From positions 1 through 64,000 of the forward strand of contig CAJOFM010000002.1 in NCBI GenBank assembly GCA_905233915.1: 64,000 nucleotides of DNA, in the 5' to 3' direction. A model generated the notes under the pieces. It was not told the DNA's origin. It saw only the letters and a program-made list of their open reading frames with translations, and made no database searches. This stretch comes from an uncultured Muribaculaceae bacterium. Its GTDB lineage: Bacteria > Bacteroidota > Bacteroidia > Bacteroidales > Muribaculaceae. Shown one piece after another: positions 32,206-40,752 of the stretch (the first letter of the stretch is position 1; each line of letters starts with the position of its first letter). A program made the translations under genes and the position numbers.

Positions 32206-33886
32206 GGGTCACCTCGGGAGCGCCCAGACCGAGAGCCACCGGAAAGACGATGTGTGACGTCTGGCGGTCAAACTTTGGGAAAATAAGCAATGTGTGACCC
32301 TGATAACGCAATGGGAAAAAGCCCTGTGGATTGTAATCGGTGACAAGGCCGTAGTCGGTACGGCGTTTCATTTCGCGCTCTGTCATTCCAGTGGCCTCAG
32401 GGGCGATGTAATAACGTGCCGTCTGGAACGTGTAGGGGACGGTGTCGGTGTGCAGCACGACAACCATGTAGTCCTGGCCAGGGACAGCAAGTACCGAATC
32501 AATGACTTGAGGAGAATCGCACACCATTGACAAACCGGAAGCTCCGTCAAGCAAGCGTCCCGCATGGAAACGCTCATAAATGGAATCACCGACAAACTGC
32601 ACGTTCTCTTTATCATAGTAGGCGCAATAGACCACCCCATGAGCAAAGAAATTGGTGGACATGTAGTTCATGGGCTTGATAAAACGGCTATATCCCTCAA
32701 ACTGGCGTTCACGCAAAACGGCTTGACGGGGAGCAGCAACAATTTCGCTGGCCACCTGGTCGTCAAATGCCTTATATTGTCTTAGCACCATCATACCGCG
32801 CGCCCAAGTGAATGCAGTCAACATTAAGGCGCCAACAATCACCGCAACCCTCACACGAGGCCATCGAGCCAGGAGCCAATCGGCAGCCGCCATTACAATG
32901 ATGAGCGCCACTGTGGCCAACGGAGCGTAGGCCCGCTCGTTGATGAGCCCCAAAACGAACATGACCACTGTCATGCACACAAAGATATAGCCCCAGACAC
33001 TCTTACGCAGCGCTGTCCGTCCATGACGGAAAAACAACGCCGCAAGTCCCACGACAAGCGCCAACACCGGCGTGAGAATGTGCCACATTTTCTCGCTGAA
33101 AATGAAGCTGCGCGATGAAAACAATTCTGAGAGACCGAGATTGACCACAATTCCGCCTTCGGCCGCACGACTCCAAGCCGCCGGCGAAGACACAATGACC
33201 AGCAATCCCGTCAAGTAGCCAATCATGGCCACAACAACGGCACGGTTCACATGGCTGCGGTTTAACAGAAAATACAAGCACAAACCCGTGAAGACGCCTA
33301 TCGACGTGGCCTCATTGAAAGCACCTGCCATCAGGCCACACACGGCCAACAAGGCATATCCACCCCACCCCAAACTGCCAGTATCGTGGCGAAGCAGGTA
33401 ATAGATCAAGGCCAGCGAGGCGGTAATTGCCCACATGTAGTTGCAACTGCCAGCCAACCACAACATGGTCTCACCAGGCACAGGATAACAGGTTCCCACA
33501 ACCGTCCAAAAGCCCACAATTGCCAGCAAGGACTTGCGCCCTGTGGACAAGAGGCTGACAAGGTGGCTTAACAGCCCGAACACCAACGTGTTGCAGACGT
33601 TGAAAACGCCTTTCCCCAAGAAAGCGCAGAATAGAGTCGCAAACACATCGGCCAAGCGGCCATTGGTCCCCAGATAATGATTGTGCAGGGAGCGTAAAGC
33701 GTCGGCAAACGACTTGACAGGCGTCCACTCACCGTCAATGAGGAAGAAGCCCAAATCGTCCTCCTTAAAGGTTGTCAACACATTCATGACCAGGAACGCA
33801 AGACAGGCAAGAACGATCAGCCCCCAATAGGCAAAATCATGCCATCGGGAATTGGGATTGATGCTATGACGAGGCTCTCGTTCCAT
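32177..33886 (-). CDS. GT-C-like polytopic membrane protein (paralogue A)
   Basis: The 569-residue protein begins with a cytoplasmic tail and a first helix followed by NVLTTFKEDDLGF. An acidic motif just after helix 1 is the usual place of the catalytic Asp in GT-C enzymes. Further conserved blocks are GTNGRLADVF, YPVPGETMLWLAGSCNYMW, AFNEATS and SSPAAWSRA, then about 10 helices in total. A soluble C-terminal part of about 170 residues contains YYDKENVQFVGDSIYERFHA and FFPLRYQGHTLLIF. Three further copies lie in this window. The family matches what is labelled DUF6056; a role in surface-glycan decoration is inferred. ATG 33886 is preferred over a TTG two codons upstream. Confidence 0.78.
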   Translation of the reverse strand: MEREPRHSINPNSRWHDFAYWGLIVLACLAFLVMNVLTTFKEDDLGFFLIDGEWTPVKSFADALRSLHNHYLGTNGRLADVFATLFCAFLGKGVFNVCNTLVFGLLSHLVSLLSTGRKSLLAIVGFWTVVGTCYPVPGETMLWLAGSCNYMWAITASLALIYYLLRHDTGSLGWGGYALLAVCGLMAGAFNEATSIGVFTGLCLYFLLNRSHVNRAVVVAMIGYLTGLLVIVSSPAAWSRAAEGGIVVNLGLSELFSSRSFIFSEKMWHILTPVLALVVGLAALFFRHGRTALRKSVWGYIFVCMTVVMFVLGLINERAYAPLATVALIIVMAAADWLLARWPRVRVAVIVGALMLTAFTWARGMMVLRQYKAFDDQVASEIVAAPRQAVLRERQFEGYSRFIKPMNYMSTNFFAHGVVYCAYYDKENVQFVGDSIYERFHAGRLLDGASGLSMVCDSPQVIDSVLAVPGQDYMVVVLHTDTVPYTFQTARYYIAPEATGMTEREMKRRTDYGLVTDYNPQGFFPLRYQGHTLLIFPKFDRQTSHIVFPVALGLGAPEVTLTPSSYCHE

Positions 33887-33901
33887 AAACAAACATGACG
33901 C

Positions 33902-35590
33902 TTAGTTATTCTGTCTTCTTCTCAATGTCATCTCTGACCTACCATTAGCATTGTTAAGCGTGACCACGATATGAGTGGTGGCATCATCGATGAGCGAGAG
34001 AATGAGCAGATGCTTACCCTGATAATACAACGGATAATAGCCCCTATACTCAAAATTAGATAAGAAACCGTAATTATTGCGGAACTCCACATCCTTGTCG
34101 TGCAGCGCACTGTCGGCATGCTCGAAATAATAACTTGCGTGCTGAGATGTAGGCAACAAGGTGTCCACGTTAAGCACCACCGCCATATAGTCCTGGCCAG
34201 GAAAACCTAAAACAGTATCGGCAATTTCGGGATGGTCGCACTCCAAGGGCAACAAACGCGCTCCGTCCAACAACCGGCCAGAGTGATAACGGTTATAGAC
34301 CGAGTCAGGGACAAACTGCACGTTATCCTTGTCGTAGTAAGCGCAGAAGGTCGATTCGCGGTTGAAATACTCGGCTGACGCATAACGCAAGGGCGTCGCA
34401 AAACGGCTGTACCCGTTAAACCGGAATTCATGCAAAATCGCATGACGTGGAGCGGTCGTGATCTCGTGCTCGATATTATCTTCAAAGACCTTGAGGCTAT
34501 GCAATACACGCATCCCCCGGCCAAAACCATAGACGCTGAAGGCAAGTGAGAGAGCAATGACCAGCCAACGCATCCAATCGGCCCAACGGCCACGCGAGAG
34601 CAGAGCATCTGCGGCCATCGCCACAATGATGAATGCAGTGGTTGCCAAGGGAGCATAGGCACGGTCGAAGAAGTATCCCAGGACAAACATCAGCAACGCC
34701 TGACAAATCAGCACATAGGCCCATATATTCTGCTTGAGCGGGCGCAAACCTCTCCAACACAAGACGGCAATTCCCACAATGACAGCAGCTATCGGCGTGA
34801 TCACACGCACCATCTTCTCGGTGAAAATGAAAGAGCGGGTCTTCAACAACTCCGCAAGCCCCATATTGGTCACGATGCCACCCTGCGAAGCCCTATCCCA
34901 TGCAGCCGGAGAGGCGAAGATGAGCGCCACACCAATAAAATAAGCCAGCATAGCCCACTTAGCGTTGCGGTCAAACTCCTTGCGGTTGAATAGATAATAC
35001 AATACCAAACCACCGAAGACGCCAAAAGAGGTCGCTTCATTGAAATTACCGGCCACCAACGCCAGCAGCATGAGCAAAATGGTCTTTCCAACAGATAACT
35101 GCTTGCCGCAAACGCGCCGTAGCAGATAAACCAACAGCAATGAAGCGGTGATGGCCCACATATAGTTGCAACTGCCCGCGACGAACAGCATCGTTTGGCC
35201 AGGCACGGGATAGGCCACACCCACATAGGCAATGAACAACGCCAACACCATAACCGAACGGCGGCCCGTGCTCAACAGGGATATCAGGTGAGCCATCAAG
35301 GCGAACACCAACGTATTGCACACGTTATAAACCGGTTTGCCCAAGAACGCGCAGAAAACCGTCGCAAAAAAGTCGGCACAACGCCCGTTGGATGTGATGA
35401 AGTGGTCATACTGCGCACGCAGGAAATCCATGAAGCCCACATTGCGCAGGAGCGAGAATTCCATGTCATCCTCTTTATAGGAAGTCCACAGGTTCAACAC
35501 ATAGAAAACAACGCAAGCAGCCAACATCAGCCCCCAATAGGCCACATCATGCCATCGCGCGTTTCCCGGTTTTATGTGATGGTTATCCAT
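33902..35590 (-). CDS. GT-C-like polytopic membrane protein (paralogue B)
   Basis: The 562-residue protein is collinear with paralogue A: NLWTSYKEDDMEF after the first helix, TSNGRCADFF, YPVPGQTMLFVAGSCNYMW, NFNEATS and SPAAWDRAS. The soluble C-terminus carries YYDKDNVQFVPDSVYNRYHS and YYPLYYQGKHLLIL. It starts 7 bases after the stop of paralogue C and ends 15 bases before paralogue A, so the three form one operon. ATG 35590 is chosen over an upstream TTG that would overlap paralogue C. The sequence differs clearly from its neighbours outside the motifs, so the duplications are not recent. Confidence 0.78.
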   Translation of the reverse strand: MDNHHIKPGNARWHDVAYWGLMLAACVVFYVLNLWTSYKEDDMEFSLLRNVGFMDFLRAQYDHFITSNGRCADFFATVFCAFLGKPVYNVCNTLVFALMAHLISLLSTGRRSVMVLALFIAYVGVAYPVPGQTMLFVAGSCNYMWAITASLLLVYLLRRVCGKQLSVGKTILLMLLALVAGNFNEATSFGVFGGLVLYYLFNRKEFDRNAKWAMLAYFIGVALIFASPAAWDRASQGGIVTNMGLAELLKTRSFIFTEKMVRVITPIAAVIVGIAVLCWRGLRPLKQNIWAYVLICQALLMFVLGYFFDRAYAPLATTAFIIVAMAADALLSRGRWADWMRWLVIALSLAFSVYGFGRGMRVLHSLKVFEDNIEHEITTAPRHAILHEFRFNGYSRFATPLRYASAEYFNRESTFCAYYDKDNVQFVPDSVYNRYHSGRLLDGARLLPLECDHPEIADTVLGFPGQDYMAVVLNVDTLLPTSQHASYYFEHADSALHDKDVEFRNNYGFLSNFEYRGYYPLYYQGKHLLILSLIDDATTHIVVTLNNANGRSEMTLRRRQNN

Positions 35591-35597
35591 AATACTT

Positions 35598-37322
35598 CTA
35601 TTGTTCAACGGGTTTCACCTCGGGGGGATTGGGACCTTGGCGATAGAGGGTGACCACCTCGTCGCCAGCATAATCCAGCAACAACTTCATGCTGGTCATC
35701 TTGTTACCCATCAGCGGCAACACCATCAACACCTTGCCTTCATAACGCAAGGGATAATAACCAAAGGGGTCGCTCTTGCTCATGAGTGCGTGTTGGCGAC
35801 GATAGGCCTGTTCCTCGGTAGATAGACCTTGAACAGAGTCATTCCAGAACGCCTTGCCCACCTGATAAGCAGTAGGCAGCGTGTCGAGCTGTAACGGCAC
35901 GATCATATAGTCCTGGTCGGGGAAGGCCACGGGTTTGCCCACGATTGTGGGTCGGTCGCTGGTGAAGGGCATTTCCACAGCCCCGTCAAGCAGGCGGCCG
36001 CCGTGGAAACGCTCGTAAACCGAGTCACTGACGAACTGCACATTCTCCTTGTCAAAGTAGGCGCGCCAAGTGTACTCATTGGGGAAGAACCAATCAGACT
36101 TCATCGGCAACGGATAGAGGAAACAGCTATTCCCCTTGTAGGGGCACTCTCGCAGGATGGCTTGAGCGGGAGCCGAACGTATCTCGTTGACCACCCTCTC
36201 GTCATGCACCTTGTAGTCCCGCAACACCATGACGCCACGGGCGAACGAATAGGCACTGACGGCAAGACAAGCTGCTACAAACGCCACACGCAGCCACTGC
36301 CAGCGTTCCAAAATCACATCGGCAGCGATGACGGCAATGATGAGCGACACGGTCACTAACGGCGCATACGGACGCTCAGGAATCAACCCAAGGGCGAACA
36401 TGACAAGCGTCAACATGATCAGCAAGTAGGGCCAAACGCTCGCTTTGAAAGCCTTGAAACCTTTCCAGGGCAAAGCGGCAATTCCAACCGCGAACGCAAC
36501 GATTGGGACCACAAAGCGCAGCATCTTCTCGCCAATGATGTGGCAACGGCTCAACATCAAGTCCTTCAGGGGCATATCGACAACTATTCCGCCATCAGAA
36601 GCCCGCTCCCATGCCGCCGGCGACATCACAATCAATAACAGGCCCAATAAGTAGCCAGTCATTGCTAATAATACCACACGGTCAAGCTGGCGGCGATTGA
36701 AGACGAAATACAGCACCATAGCGCCGAAGAAGCCGAATGACATCGCCTCGTTGCCCGCGCCGGCCAATACCGCCCATATCACTAGCAGCACCTGACGCCA
36801 CCACGACAATCGTTGCCCACTATGATGGAGCATATAGTATAACAGCCACAGTGTTGCCGTGATGCTCCACAGGTAGTTGCAGCTGCCGGCAAGCCACAGC
36901 ATGGTCTCGCCGGGCACAGGATAGCAAGTGCCGATGCAGGCATAGAGCATGGTCTGGGCCAGTAACGAGCGGCGTCCTGTTGCCAACAAGCTCACCACAT
37001 GGGCAAGCAAGCCGAACATCAATGCGTTGAAAACATTGAACAACGGCTTTCCCAACAGGCCGCAGAACAGTTCCGCCACCATGTCGGACGTTCTGCCGTT
37101 GGTAATGAAATACTTATTCCAATAGGAATGTAACAAATCACCCAACGACCTGACGTGCGTCAAGTCGCCGATGACCATCGAGTGCAGCATGTCGTCCTCC
37201 TTGAATGGCGTCAGCACGTTCATCCAGTAGAACACAACACAAGCCACCAGCAGCAGTGCCCAATAGGCGACATCGTGCCAGCGCTTAGTTGACTGAGAAT
37301 CCAAGGATTCAGACAATTTCAT
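35598..37322 (-). CDS. GT-C-like polytopic membrane protein (paralogue C)
   Basis: The 574-residue protein shares the array's blocks: NVLTPFKEDDMLHS, ITNGRTSDMV, YPVPGETMLWLAGSCNYLW, GNEAMS and SPAAWERAS. The C-terminal part has YFDKENVQFVSDSVYERFHG and YYPLRYEGKVLMVL. It is the first of three consecutive copies and lies 87 bases downstream of frr. The gap contains heptamer-type repeats that could fold into a hairpin, and no clear promoter. Either it is read through from frr or it has a non-canonical promoter. Confidence 0.78.
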   Translation of the reverse strand: MKLSESLDSQSTKRWHDVAYWALLLVACVVFYWMNVLTPFKEDDMLHSMVIGDLTHVRSLGDLLHSYWNKYFITNGRTSDMVAELFCGLLGKPLFNVFNALMFGLLAHVVSLLATGRRSLLAQTMLYACIGTCYPVPGETMLWLAGSCNYLWSITATLWLLYYMLHHSGQRLSWWRQVLLVIWAVLAGAGNEAMSFGFFGAMVLYFVFNRRQLDRVVLLAMTGYLLGLLLIVMSPAAWERASDGGIVVDMPLKDLMLSRCHIIGEKMLRFVVPIVAFAVGIAALPWKGFKAFKASVWPYLLIMLTLVMFALGLIPERPYAPLVTVSLIIAVIAADVILERWQWLRVAFVAACLAVSAYSFARGVMVLRDYKVHDERVVNEIRSAPAQAILRECPYKGNSCFLYPLPMKSDWFFPNEYTWRAYFDKENVQFVSDSVYERFHGGRLLDGAVEMPFTSDRPTIVGKPVAFPDQDYMIVPLQLDTLPTAYQVGKAFWNDSVQGLSTEEQAYRRQHALMSKSDPFGYYPLRYEGKVLMVLPLMGNKMTSMKLLLDYAGDEVVTLYRQGPNPPEVKPVEQ

Positions 37323-37370
37323 AATCAGTTCAGAACAGGAATTAAGAAATAAGGAGTTAGAAGTCTTGAA

Positions 37371-37405
37371 CTCAACACCTCTAACTCCACACTCCTAAAT
37401 CCTAA
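37371..37405 (-). repeat. Heptamer spacer array after frr
   Basis: On the plus strand the units read CTCAACA, CCTCTAA, CTCCACA, CTCCTAA, ATCCTAA, ending 4 bases from the frr stop. The adjoining 37342-37370 continues a looser 7-nt rhythm. Its GGAGTTAGA (37353-37361) is the complement of TCTAACTCC (37380-37388), giving a possible hairpin. Confidence 0.65.
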
Positions 37406-37409
37406 GTAT

Positions 37410-37970
37410 TTACACGGTCAGGATTTCCTTCTCCTTGGCGGCAAACAGTTCATCGATTTTCTTCATGAACTTGTCATGAATCTTTTGAACCTTCTCCTCG
37501 CCGTCCTTGGAAACGTCCTCGCTCATACCTTCCTTAACGGCCTTCTTCAAGCCCTCGATAGCCTCGCGACGGGCATTGCGGATGCTCACACGAGCCTTCT
37601 CGCTCTCGGCCTTGGAATCCTTAACGAGCAACTTGCGGCGCTCCTCGGTCAAGGGAGGAATATTCAGGCGGATAACCTCACCGTTGTTGACAGGCATAAT
37701 ACCCACATTGCTGTCGATGATGGCCTTCTCGATGGTTCCAATCATGTTGCGCTCCCAAGGCATGATGGCGATGGTGCGCTGATCGGGAGTGCTCACGTTA
37801 GCCACATTATCGATGGGCACGGGGCTGCCATAGTAGTTCACACGGATGCCGTCAAGAATTTTCACGTTGGCCTTGCCTGCACGGATGTGTGCGAGGGTGT
37901 CATCGAGGAAATCCACGGCTTCCTGCATCTTTTTCTCGGCTGCGTCGAGATAGAATTTCACGTCGTTCAT
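37410..37970 (-). CDS. frr: Ribosome recycling factor
   Basis: RRF splits post-termination ribosomes together with EF-G. The 186-residue product is full length and shows the family blocks: FLDDTLAHIRAGKANVKIL, YYGSPVPIDNVANVSTPD, the IMPWERNMIGTIEKAI block, NDGx-like NNGEVIRLNIPPLTEERR, and the helical end with KIDELFAAKEKEIL. It is an essential single-copy gene sitting inside the array of GT-C-like genes, with its own promoter at 38020-38027. Separation from its usual Bacteroidales partner pyrH is noted from context only. Confidence 0.96.
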   Translation of the reverse strand: MNDVKFYLDAAEKKMQEAVDFLDDTLAHIRAGKANVKILDGIRVNYYGSPVPIDNVANVSTPDQRTIAIMPWERNMIGTIEKAIIDSNVGIMPVNNGEVIRLNIPPLTEERRKLLVKDSKAESEKARVSIRNARREAIEGLKKAVKEGMSEDVSKDGEEKVQKIHDKFMKKIDELFAAKEKEILTV

Positions 37971-38019
37971 AGTGTTACGATTTTATTATTTTGTTGTTCA
38001 ATTGTTGTTTTATTGGTCA

Positions 38020-38027
38020 CGAAATTA
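38020..38027 (-). promoter_or_regulatory. Promoter -7 element for frr (TAATTTCG variant)
   Basis: TAATTTCG followed by TGAC on the minus strand (38027 to 38020). The same variant TAATTTCGTGAC precedes the GtrB-like gene at 40717-40724, which supports both. It lies 49 bases before the ATG. Confidence 0.55.
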
Positions 38028-38072
38028 CTGCATTTGCAACAACCTTACAAATATTTTGCCAAAAATGTGGAG

Positions 38073-39758
38073 TTAGCGCCCTACATCTTGGTCGGTCCAC
38101 TCGGGATTGGGACCAGTGCGGACAAGTTCGACAGATTCACCCTCCAGGGAATAAGGCGAGAAAACAAGTCTGGCAATCTTATTGTCAACTATCGGGAAGA
38201 TGAGATACTCATGGCCCTGATAGAGCAACGGGAAGAAGGGCACAGGCAGTAGGCGCGAATCATCAGCCTGAAACGCCTGCGCCATCTGATAAGACCGGGA
38301 CACCGTGTCTTGATGCAACTTCACTGCCATGTATTCCTGACCAGGAACCGCAATCACCGCCTCAATCCCAGCATGAGGAGAGGCAAACGGCATAGGCTCG
38401 GCTCCATCGAGCAGGGTTCCAGCATTAAATTGGCTGTAGATGGTGTCGGGGACAAACTGAATGTTGTCCTTATCATAATGTAAACACAGAGCCTCCTCGC
38501 GGATGAGGAAGTTATCAGACTCAAAATTGAAATATTTGATGAAACGGCTATAATCCGTAAAAATGCGCTCCTTGAGAATAACTTGACGGCCGGGAGTCTG
38601 CTTAATGTCGGTATCAACTTGGTTGAAGAACTCCTGATAGTGTTTCAAGGTGCGGATGTTTCCAGGATATAACTTGGCGCAAACAGCCAGGCCCACCACC
38701 ACAACCGCCAACCGCAGCCACGGCGCACGCTTGAGCAATGCATACACACCCATCGACATAATCACAAATGCGGCCATCGATATCGAGAAGAAGAGACGCG
38801 GTTGAGGCTTACCCACAAGGAAAGCGAAACCCATGAGCGCCAAGAGCACCCACGGCCACGGGGAATGGACAACCGCCTTTTTAACGCCTAATATCACGAG
38901 CCCGGCCAGTATTACAACAACCGCAACCGCAGGAGTGACATACCTTAACGACAGTTTCAAGAGCATGTTCGTCCGTTCAATCAACAAGGACACCCAACCG
39001 TAATTATGAGCTATCTCGTCAGAGGCGCGGTTCCATGTACCAGGACAGGTGAGCAACAACAGCACGCCCAGCAGGTATCCTGTCATGGCAATCGCCACAG
39101 CGCGATCCACCTTACGGCGGTTGAAAAGGTAATAAACCACCAGACCGCCGAAAACGCCCAGTGTGGTACCCTCATTGATGCCACCGGCAAAGAAAGACAG
39201 CAACAGCACAACAGTGCCCAGCAACCAACCCGGACGGCTATTGCGGTGCCACAACAGATAGGCGATGAATAGCAACGATGCCGTGAAAGCCCACAGGTAA
39301 TTGAAAGCGGCTGTAGCCCACAACAGGGTCTCTCCCGGCACTGGCATCGCCGTGACCATGTAGGCATACAGCATCACCAACACCATAGCGGAATTACGCC
39401 CAGTGCTCATGCGGCTCAACAAGTGGGCCATAATGCCGAATACCAATGTGTTACAGATGTTGAAAACCGACTTCCCTAGGACGCCGTTAAAGGTGAACGA
39501 TATGATGTTGGCTATGCGCGCGTCATATTTGTAATAGGCCAGCCAACCTCGCAGGGCGTCCAATAAAGAATCTATTGGGCGCAACGAGCCGTCTTGAATA
39601 TAGGAATGGAACAAATCATCATCCTTGATGGTGGTGTAAATGTTCATCAGAAGAAAGACTACACAGCCTCCTATCAGCAAAAGCCAATAGAGAGCCTCGG
39701 CCCATGTGTTAGCACGGTCATTCACACCTGCCGATGATGTGTTGTTCCAGAGTCTCAT
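38073..39758 (-). CDS. GT-C-like polytopic membrane protein (paralogue D)
   Basis: The 561-residue protein is the most diverged of the four. The post-helix-1 motif is NIYTTIKDDDLFHS, TNGR is replaced by DARIAN, and the later blocks read MPVPGETLLWATAAFNYLW, GINEGTT and CPGTWNRAS. The C-terminal soluble part keeps HYDKDNIQFVPDTIYSQFNA and the PLLYQGHEYLIFPI block. Its ATG overlaps the stop of a GtrB-like GT2 gene (ATGA), so the two are a coupled pair: the GT2 would make the lipid-linked sugar and this protein would use it on the periplasmic side. It is separated from the other three copies by frr. Confidence 0.78.
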   Translation of the reverse strand: MRLWNNTSSAGVNDRANTWAEALYWLLLIGGCVVFLLMNIYTTIKDDDLFHSYIQDGSLRPIDSLLDALRGWLAYYKYDARIANIISFTFNGVLGKSVFNICNTLVFGIMAHLLSRMSTGRNSAMVLVMLYAYMVTAMPVPGETLLWATAAFNYLWAFTASLLFIAYLLWHRNSRPGWLLGTVVLLLSFFAGGINEGTTLGVFGGLVVYYLFNRRKVDRAVAIAMTGYLLGVLLLLTCPGTWNRASDEIAHNYGWVSLLIERTNMLLKLSLRYVTPAVAVVVILAGLVILGVKKAVVHSPWPWVLLALMGFAFLVGKPQPRLFFSISMAAFVIMSMGVYALLKRAPWLRLAVVVVGLAVCAKLYPGNIRTLKHYQEFFNQVDTDIKQTPGRQVILKERIFTDYSRFIKYFNFESDNFLIREEALCLHYDKDNIQFVPDTIYSQFNAGTLLDGAEPMPFASPHAGIEAVIAVPGQEYMAVKLHQDTVSRSYQMAQAFQADDSRLLPVPFFPLLYQGHEYLIFPIVDNKIARLVFSPYSLEGESVELVRTGPNPEWTDQDVGR

Positions 39759-40693
39759 AGTTTTTTCTCGCCGTTAACCTCACGCACGATATAATCGGGA
39801 CGGTTCTTGGTCTCATTATAGATGCGGCCGATATACTCGCCGATAATACCCAACGACAACAACTGTATTCCACCCAGGAACAAGATGAGAATCACCAGCG
39901 TGGGATAGCCCTGTACCGGGTCGCCAAAAATGACGGCCTTGAAGAATACATAGATCATGTAAAGGAAAGCACATAGCGACACGACAAATCCCACCACGGT
40001 CGAGATGCGCAATGGCGCATTGGTGAACGAAGTGATGCCGTCGATGGCGAAAGAGAACAACTGCCTATAGTTCCATGATGATTCACCGGCAATGCGGTCG
40101 CCTTGCTCAAACTCAATTTCTTTCTTTTTGAAGCCTATCCAACTGTACATGCCCTTGGTATAACGTTCACTCTCGCGCAACTGTTTGAGGGCATTAATGC
40201 AGCAACGGTCCAGCAAGCGGAAATCCCCCACATTCTGCAGCACCTCAAAGCGTGACGAGCGTTGCAGAATCTTGTAAAACTGCAACGAGAGGCGCTTGCG
40301 CAACCAACTCTCTTTGCCGCGGCTCTTGCGCTTGGCATAGACATCGTCATATCCCTGTTCCCACCACTTGATCATCTCGGGAATCAGCGTGGGCGGATGT
40401 TGCAGGTCGGCATCGATGATAACCATACAGTCGCCAGTGACATGATCAAAACCAGCCAACATGGCCGCCTCCTTGCCAAAGTTACGAGAAAGGTCCACGT
40501 AGTTGACACGGCTATCCTGTTGACGCAATTGTTGCAATACCGTCAATGTATTATCTTTGCTGCCATCGTTGACGAACATGAGCTCCCATTCATAATCAGG
40601 GTTTGCGTCTATGAGCTTAACCAACTCAGGATAAAGCAAGGGCAGCGACTGCTCCTCGTTATAACACGGGATGAGGATTGATATCTTTTTCAT
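39755..40693 (-). CDS. GtrB-like polyprenyl-phosphate glycosyltransferase (GT2)
   Basis: The 312-residue protein has the GtrB/YfdH layout. It begins ISILIPCYNEEQSLPLLYPE, has FGKEAAMLAGFDHVTGD and the metal motif DADLQHPP, then YAKRKSRGKESWLRK. Two C-terminal membrane helices are at about 225-247 and 262-285, and the tail YIGRIYNETKNRPDYIV is a family hallmark. It should transfer glucose or another hexose to undecaprenyl phosphate at the inner face of the membrane. ATG 40693 starts the conserved N-terminus and follows a good promoter; the longer frame to 40747 lies across that promoter. Confidence 0.9.
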   Translation of the reverse strand: MKKISILIPCYNEEQSLPLLYPELVKLIDANPDYEWELMFVNDGSKDNTLTVLQQLRQQDSRVNYVDLSRNFGKEAAMLAGFDHVTGDCMVIIDADLQHPPTLIPEMIKWWEQGYDDVYAKRKSRGKESWLRKRLSLQFYKILQRSSRFEVLQNVGDFRLLDRCCINALKQLRESERYTKGMYSWIGFKKKEIEFEQGDRIAGESSWNYRQLFSFAIDGITSFTNAPLRISTVVGFVVSLCAFLYMIYVFFKAVIFGDPVQGYPTLVILILFLGGIQLLSLGIIGEYIGRIYNETKNRPDYIVREVNGEKKL

Positions 40694-40716
40694 TGCCGAT
40701 ACAGTATTTAAAGTCA

Positions 40717-40748
40717 CGAAATTAGTGTAACTAATCTGATTATGCAAA
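40717..40748 (-). promoter_or_regulatory. Promoter for the GtrB-like/GT-C pair
   Basis: On the minus strand TTTG (40748 to 40745), a 20-base spacer and TAATTTCG (40724 to 40717). The ATG at 40693 follows 23 bases later. Confidence 0.65.
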
Positions 40749-40752
40749 TAAA

